From NCBI RefSeq assembly GCF_023502205.1, contig NZ_JAMFLG010000005.1:1-64000 (forward strand): a stretch of 64,000 nt of DNA. Reading direction: 5' to 3'. Made by a program: the position numbers and the translations under genes. Each line of letters opens with the position of its first letter. The stretch's first letter is position 1. The DNA is from Aquiflexum sp. TKW24L. Its GTDB lineage: Bacteria > Bacteroidota > Bacteroidia > Cytophagales > Cyclobacteriaceae. The notes under the pieces were generated by a model. That model was not told the DNA's origin. It saw only the letters and a program-made list of their open reading frames with translations, and ran no database searches. Below, in pieces: positions 63,303-64,000 of the stretch.

Positions 63303-64000
63303 TCAATGGTGAAAGAGAAGCCCATAGCTTTCCTCTAAAAGAATATCCTTCCACTCTTTAATAAGATGCTTGTAGGCTTCTCCTACAGGCATTATTTTTC
63401 TGTCTAAGTCATAGAGACCCAGTTCATTGATGTTTCCGGCATCACTTCTCAGTGCAGAATCCCAATCAACTTGGTGCAATAGACTGTACCAGGTAAAACC
63501 GATTATAGGCACTCCATCTTGCTTGAGTCGGTGGAGGTTGGCCCATTGTTTTAGCAGCCACTCTTTACAAGCCGGCATTCTGATATTCGTCTCAGTATGC
63601 ATGATGGGCAATTTGTACCTTTGGTAATACTGATTGGTCAAAACGTAGTATCCAAAGATCTCTCCGGAAGCTTGTGTAGACCCATCGGGATGTACAAGGT
63701 GTTCGTTGGTCACATAATAATCGTTGCCCATGACACACTTGGCTTTTACCTGATTTTGTGCAAACCAATGATACTCGCTTTTGGTCATCCCATTCTCCAG
63801 CAGGTATTCATACATGGTCACATTGATAGGATAACCATAAGTCAGGTCAAGTGAGAGGAATCTTTTTTGATTCAGAAAACGGGCAAGCGGTAAAGCCTTT
63901 GGTTCGATCGCATGAAAATATTCTGTGGATTCACTTTGGATAAAAGTCGCGTCAGGCTGTACTTTCAAAATGGCATGCATGGCCATCACATTAGCTTTTG
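63303..64000 (-). CDS. glycoside hydrolase, GH1-like, 5' end outside the window
   Basis: The last ~230 codons of a cytoplasmic or exported glycosidase whose start lies beyond position 64000 (the frame stays open to the window edge). The segments MHAILKVQPDATFIQSESTEYFH, YEYLLENGMTKSEYHWFAQ, HTETNIRMPACKEWLL with the likely nucleophile Glu, and GFTWYSLLHQVDWD resemble the C-terminal half of beta-glucosidase-like TIM barrels. The family is assigned by eye. Confidence 0.6.
   Translation of the reverse strand, partial: KANVMAMHAILKVQPDATFIQSESTEYFHAIEPKALPLARFLNQKRFLSLDLTYGYPINVTMYEYLLENGMTKSEYHWFAQNQVKAKCVMGNDYYVTNEHLVHPDGSTQASGEIFGYYVLTNQYYQRYKLPIMHTETNIRMPACKEWLLKQWANLHRLKQDGVPIIGFTWYSLLHQVDWDSALRSDAGNINELGLYDLDRKIMPVGEAYKHLIKEWKDILLEESYGLLFHH

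Overview
The window looks like a chromosome segment from a member of the Bacteroidota, most likely Cytophagales close to Cyclobacteriaceae/Algoriphagus. The evidence is a GldJ-like lipoprotein, many lipoproteins and twin-arginine (Tat) exported sugar enzymes, AT-rich DNA, few Shine-Dalgarno sites, and intergenic repeats built from CGCAAAGACGCAAAG, TGAGA and CCGATAGCTATCGG motifs. The taxonomy is inferred from gene content only; there is no rRNA or tRNA gene in the window.

Layout. 0.1-7.6 kb: a ribokinase, a three-gene exported carbohydrate/redox operon (Gfo/Idh/MocA oxidoreductase, TIM-barrel isomerase, double-thioredoxin lipoprotein), an Ohr/OsmC peroxidase, an NTF2-like protein and a metallophosphoesterase. 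7.6-9.0 kb: gene-free, filled with short repeats and a G-rich tract. 9.0-19.1 kb: an AT-rich five-gene minus-strand operon that I read as a DISARM-type anti-phage system (DrmE-like, DrmA helicase, DrmB/DUF1998) whose usual PLD nuclease and DNA methylase are absent. In their place are an HNH nuclease and a fused methyltransferase-HIT protein. 19.3-27.6 kb: sulfatase, SMP-30-like lactonase, a 1.4-kb repeat array, an S9 peptidase and the GldJ-like lipoprotein. 27.8-36.4 kb: Mfd, a lone cytochrome oxidase subunit III-like protein, HflK-HflC, an SRPBCC-like protein, a Fur-family regulator and an aspartic protease with a PDZ domain. 36.5-43.8 kb: a large PAS/GAF histidine kinase, a LemA-TPM-TPM operon, a GH5-like glycosidase and ComF.

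43.9-51.3 kb: a plus-strand housekeeping run (AhpD-like, exonuclease III, RsbW-like kinase, YbeY, MnmG, methyltransferase, Ig-like lipoprotein). Two perfect parS sites lie between and inside ybeY and mnmG. The run is followed by a gene-free 469-bp stretch with DnaA boxes flanking a 35-bp pure A/T run, a good candidate for the replication origin. 51.3-59.8 kb: a fatty-acid degradation locus (FadD, MarR, FadB-type fusion, thiolase, four-helix-bundle protein, acyl-CoA dehydrogenase) with a paired palindromic operator upstream of marR. 59.8-64 kb: a frameshifted leucine-rich-repeat remnant, an NAD-dependent epimerase, a DUF748-like protein, a small unknown ORF and the 3' part of a glycosidase that runs off the window.

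The items most worth following up are the unusual DISARM-like operon with its methyltransferase-HIT and HNH genes, and the parS pair plus candidate oriC. All family assignments are from reading motifs; no searches were run.
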